DNA of 64,000 bases, taken from Candidatus Gastranaerophilales bacterium. Its GTDB lineage: Bacteria > Cyanobacteriota > Vampirovibrionia > Gastranaerophilales > Gastranaerophilaceae. Both the position numbers and the translations under genes were made by a program. The notes under the pieces were generated by a model. The model was not told where the DNA came from, searched no databases, and was given only the letters and a program-made list of their open reading frames with translations. The stretch spans positions 32,317-96,316 of the forward strand of contig CALUWD010000004.1 in the NCBI GenBank assembly GCA_944324385.1, read 5' to 3'. This document shows, one piece after another, positions 61,333 through 64,000 of this stretch (positions are counted from its first letter, which is position 1; each line of letters opens with the position of its first letter).

Positions 61333-63795
61333 TTATTTAACAACTAAATTTGCAAGCTTATTAGGTACAATTATTGTCTTAACAAGTGTTTTGCCCTCTA
61401 GTGCTTGTTTGATTTTTTCATTATTTAGTGCAATTTTTTCAAGTTCTTCTTTTGGTGTATCTACTGCAACTTCAACCTTGTCGCGTATTTTGCCGTTGAT
61501 TTGCAAAATAAATGTAATATCTGATTGTTTTGCAAGATTTTCATCATAAGCTGGCCAAGGTTCGCTGTGGATTGAATTTTTAGCACCAAGACCCTCGTAA
61601 ATTGCTTCGCTCATAAACACTGCAACAGGTGAAAGTAACCTCAAAAGCGAAATAAGTGCAAAACTTAGCACATTGTTTTCAATTTTTGACTCGTCACGAA
61701 TGTACTCGTAAATATAGTTTGTAAGCTCTCTGTATCTTGAGGTTACAGTGTTAAATTGAAATTCATTCTCAATATCGTTTGTGATTTTCTTTATTGAAAT
61801 ATGAACTTCACGTAGCAGCTTTTCGCTTTCTTTGTCAAGGTTTTCAGGGATTTTATAGTCAAGCGTAATAACATCTTGAAATTTTGAATACAGCCTGTAA
61901 ACCCTACACAAGAACTTATAACAGCCCTCAACACCGGCGTCAGACCAGTCAAAGTCCCTAGCTGGTGGCGAGTCTGAAATTATAAATAGTCTTGCAGTAT
62001 CAGCTCCATAGTTTGCAAAAATTTCGTCAGGGTCAACTGTGTTACCCTTAGATTTTGACATTTTAGAGCCGTCTTTTAAAACCATACCTTGTGTCAAAAG
62101 GTTTTTAAACGGTTCATCAAAATCAAGCAAGCCCATATCGCGCAGCGCTTTTGTAAAAAATCTTGAATACAGCAAGTGTAAAATAGCATGCTCAATACCG
62201 CCAACGTACTGATCGACAGGCAGCCACTTGTTTACAAGCTCTTTATCAAATGCTTTTTTGTCATTTCTTGCATCAGCATAGCGCATATAATACCAGCTTG
62301 AGCACATAAATGTGTCCATAGTGTCGGTTTCGCGCTTAGCAGGTGCGCCGCAAATAGGGCAAGTTGTATCCACAAAAGTTTTTGATGTTAAAATCGGAGA
62401 TTTGCCCTGTACGCTAAAATCTACATCCTCAGGCAATTTTACCGGTAATTGTTCGTCAGGAACTGGAACTGTGCCGCATTTGTCGCAATATACAATAGGA
62501 ATTGGCGCACCCCAGTATCTTTGGCGTGAAATTAACCAATCACGTAGTCTATATTGTGTTTTAGCATAACCAAAGCCGCCTTTTTCAGCGATTTCTGTTA
62601 CTTTCTTTTTGGCTTCTTCGCTTGTTAAACCTGTGCATTCGCCGGAATTAATAAGTGTTCCGTATTGCGGGTAACATTTTTCAGCATCATCCCCTTCACC
62701 TGTTATAACGCGCAATACAGGCAAATTGTATTTTTTTGCAAAGTCCCAATCGCGCTCATCATGCGCAGGAACTGCCATAACCGCACCTGTACCATAGTCT
62801 ACAAGCGCATAATCTGCTGTATAAATCGGGCAAACCCTTCCTGTTAGAGGGTTTATTATATGTGTACCTAATGCAACGCCTGTTTTAATACGCTCTGTTG
62901 AAAGTCTTTCAATCTCAGACATTTTTCTTGCATTTTCGCGATATTTTTCAACTTCTTCCTTTTGTTCGGGTGTCGTTAATTTTTCAATGTCAGGGTATTC
63001 AGGTGCTACAACAAGGTATGTTATACCATACGCTGTATCAGGACGAGTCGTGTATACCGGAACTTCTAAACCATCAATTTCTTTAACTTTAAATTTTAAA
63101 ATTGTACCTGTAGATTTGCCTATCCAGTTGTGCTGCATAGTTTTTACATTGTCGCCCCAGCCTTTGAGCTTATCTAAGTCTTGCAGCAGTACTTCGGCGT
63201 AGTCTGTAATCTTTAAAAACCATTGAGAAAGATTTTTCTTTGTTACTTCACTGTCGCAACGCCAACACTTACCATCAATTACTTGTTCGTTTGCTAGAAC
63301 CGTTGCACAGTGTTCGCACCAGTTAACAGCGGCTTCTTTTTTATAAGCCAAGCCTTTTTTGAACAATTGTATAAAAAGCCATTGTGTCCACTTGTAGTAG
63401 TCTTCCTTGCAAGTGGTTACTTCTCTGTCCCAATCTACGCTTAGACCCAGTTTTTTAAGTTGCATTTTCATATATGCAATATTTTCATCAGTCCACTTTG
63501 CAGGGTTTGCGCCATGTTGAATGGCAGCGTTTTCAGCGGGCAAGCCAAAACTGTCCCAACCCATCGGGTGGAGTACATTGTACCCTTGAGCTTTTTTAAA
63601 TCTTGCAATAACGTCAGTTATTGTATAGTTTCTAACGTGTCCCATATGCAGTTTGCCACTTGGGTATGGAAACATCGACAAAGCAAAATATTTTGGCTTA
63701 TCGCTATTGTCGTATGTCTTGTGCGGGTTTGTCTTTTCCCATATTTCAAGTCGTTCTTTTTCAATCTGCTGTGGAAAATACTCTTTTTCTAACAC
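61333..63795 (-). CDS. leuS: Leucyl-tRNA synthetase
   Basis: LeuRS charges tRNA-Leu. Class I motifs are present: the HIGH box as PYPSGKLHMGHVRNYT (about 38-53) and KMSKS as GSKMSKSKGNTVDPDEI (about 580-596). The editing domain contains the threonine-rich TTRPDTAYGITY (about 238-249), and LIRQRYWGAPIP-like ISRQRYWGAPIPIVY follows. A zinc-like CxxC knuckle is seen at CPICGAPAKRET. 820 residues is normal for the bacterial form. Its 5' end faces away from the last gene in the window. Confidence 0.97.
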   Translation of the reverse strand: MLEKEYFPQQIEKERLEIWEKTNPHKTYDNSDKPKYFALSMFPYPSGKLHMGHVRNYTITDVIARFKKAQGYNVLHPMGWDSFGLPAENAAIQHGANPAKWTDENIAYMKMQLKKLGLSVDWDREVTTCKEDYYKWTQWLFIQLFKKGLAYKKEAAVNWCEHCATVLANEQVIDGKCWRCDSEVTKKNLSQWFLKITDYAEVLLQDLDKLKGWGDNVKTMQHNWIGKSTGTILKFKVKEIDGLEVPVYTTRPDTAYGITYLVVAPEYPDIEKLTTPEQKEEVEKYRENARKMSEIERLSTERIKTGVALGTHIINPLTGRVCPIYTADYALVDYGTGAVMAVPAHDERDWDFAKKYNLPVLRVITGEGDDAEKCYPQYGTLINSGECTGLTSEEAKKKVTEIAEKGGFGYAKTQYRLRDWLISRQRYWGAPIPIVYCDKCGTVPVPDEQLPVKLPEDVDFSVQGKSPILTSKTFVDTTCPICGAPAKRETDTMDTFMCSSWYYMRYADARNDKKAFDKELVNKWLPVDQYVGGIEHAILHLLYSRFFTKALRDMGLLDFDEPFKNLLTQGMVLKDGSKMSKSKGNTVDPDEIFANYGADTARLFIISDSPPARDFDWSDAGVEGCYKFLCRVYRLYSKFQDVITLDYKIPENLDKESEKLLREVHISIKKITNDIENEFQFNTVTSRYRELTNYIYEYIRDESKIENNVLSFALISLLRLLSPVAVFMSEAIYEGLGAKNSIHSEPWPAYDENLAKQSDITFILQINGKIRDKVEVAVDTPKEELEKIALNNEKIKQALEGKTLVKTIIVPNKLANLVVK

Positions 63796-63857
63796 GTTAA
63801 AATTCCTCTTAGTTTTTCATACTTTTACTTTTGTATTATACAGCAAAAATAAAAAAA

Positions 63858-63893
63858 CGGGCGAAACTTTACCTTGGAGTTACGCCCTTTTAC
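63858..63893 (-). terminator. Terminator for the gene at the window edge
   Basis: On the minus strand GGGCG and AACT pair with AGTT and CGCCC, followed by seven T. It ends the partial gene at 63903. Confidence 0.7.
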
Positions 63894-63902
63894 AAGAATA
63901 AA

Positions 63903-64000
63903 CTAATTCTTCGTCCAATATATATAAACATACCCATTTTGACCTTTTGCACACGTTCCGGGGGTTGGGTAGTTTACACTATCAAAGCTCCAGCCGCCAC
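63903..64000 (-). CDS. C-terminal end of an unknown protein (runs off the window)
   Basis: The last 31 codons are open from the window edge to a TAG at 63903: GGWSFDSVNYPTPGTCAKGQ then NGYVYIYWTKN. Gly-, Tyr- and Trp-rich tails with one Cys like this occur in secreted or pilin-like proteins, but 31 residues are too few to name a family. The terminator directly downstream supports a real gene end. Confidence 0.5.
   Translation of the reverse strand, partial: GGWSFDSVNYPTPGTCAKGQNGYVYIYWTKN

Noticed and set aside
1..64000. tRNA or rRNA genes
   Set aside because: I looked for T-loop-like GGTTCGAATCC patterns and rRNA landmarks on both strands and saw none; a covariance-model scan would settle it.

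Overview
The window is AT-rich, gene-dense DNA from a diderm (Gram-negative-type) bacterium. It carries two RND pumps with periplasmic adaptors, a TolC-like outer-membrane channel, lipoprotein and Sec signal peptides, and a c-di-GMP receptor. My best taxonomic guess is a non-photosynthetic relative of cyanobacteria (Vampirovibrionia/Melainabacteria, Gastranaerophilales-like). The basis is a GH57/DUF3536 protein, signal-less 'MGMAASQARFLGLTARK'-type proteins, an INFTG-type N-terminus, and a mix of cyanobacterial-like and anaerobe-like genes (superoxide reductase plus ferritin). This is inference from recall; no marker-gene tree was possible. I found no tRNA, rRNA, CRISPR array, transposase or phage module.

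Layout. 1-3.0 kb (minus): start of comEC, two secreted proteins, pth. 3.0-7.1 kb (plus): an XRE regulator, a LysM membrane protein, a sodium:alanine-type symporter, a BioF-like enzyme. 7.0-12.1 kb (minus): an RND pump with lipoprotein adaptor, and a Xer recombinase. 12.2-14.8 kb: small unknown genes, tsaE-tsaB, a short SprA-like putative metalloprotease. 14.8-18.0 kb (minus): a translationally coupled hybrid kinase / NarL-type regulator / secreted protein operon. 18.1-22.8 kb (plus): a large unknown membrane protein and an atypical phosphohexomutase. 22.8-32.5 kb: thioredoxin, endonuclease III, superoxide reductase-ferritin, a SulP transporter, ilvB-ilvN, panD, a DUF1796-like gene, mnmE and yidC. 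33.4-37.4 kb: a FliA/WhiG sigma factor, rqcP, a PfkB kinase, recF. 37.5-41.2 kb (minus): an EF-hand/coiled-coil protein, a glycine-zipper secreted protein, a PilZ protein. 42.1-51.3 kb: a degenerate PAS kinase, a MalK-type ATPase, a complete adaptor-RND-TolC pump. 51.3-58.4 kb: small membrane proteins, an ABC exporter, GH57/DUF3536, NagA. 58.6-61.3 kb (plus): a four-gene cluster of signal-less coiled-coil or low-complexity proteins. 61.3-64.0 kb (minus): leuS and the tail of another gene.

The most interesting signal is a candidate regulon. A FliA/WhiG sigma factor gene lies at 33383-34210. Three sites in front of non-flagellar, signal-less proteins (58538-58565, 60549-60576, and 39795-39822 on the minus strand), and a weaker one at 18095-18122, share the layout TAAAG(T/A)TT - 12 nt - G(T/C)CG-like. 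The proteins at 58.6-61.3 kb have related N-terminal and C-terminal helices around a variable middle, an architecture reminiscent of flagellins and other self-exported filament proteins, yet there are no flagellar genes here. A second theme is three intergenic islands (32.7-33.1, 34.4-35.0, 41.4-42.1 kb). They hold duplicated modules and 26-nt palindromes whose stems covary, each beginning directly after an orphan terminator-like hairpin.
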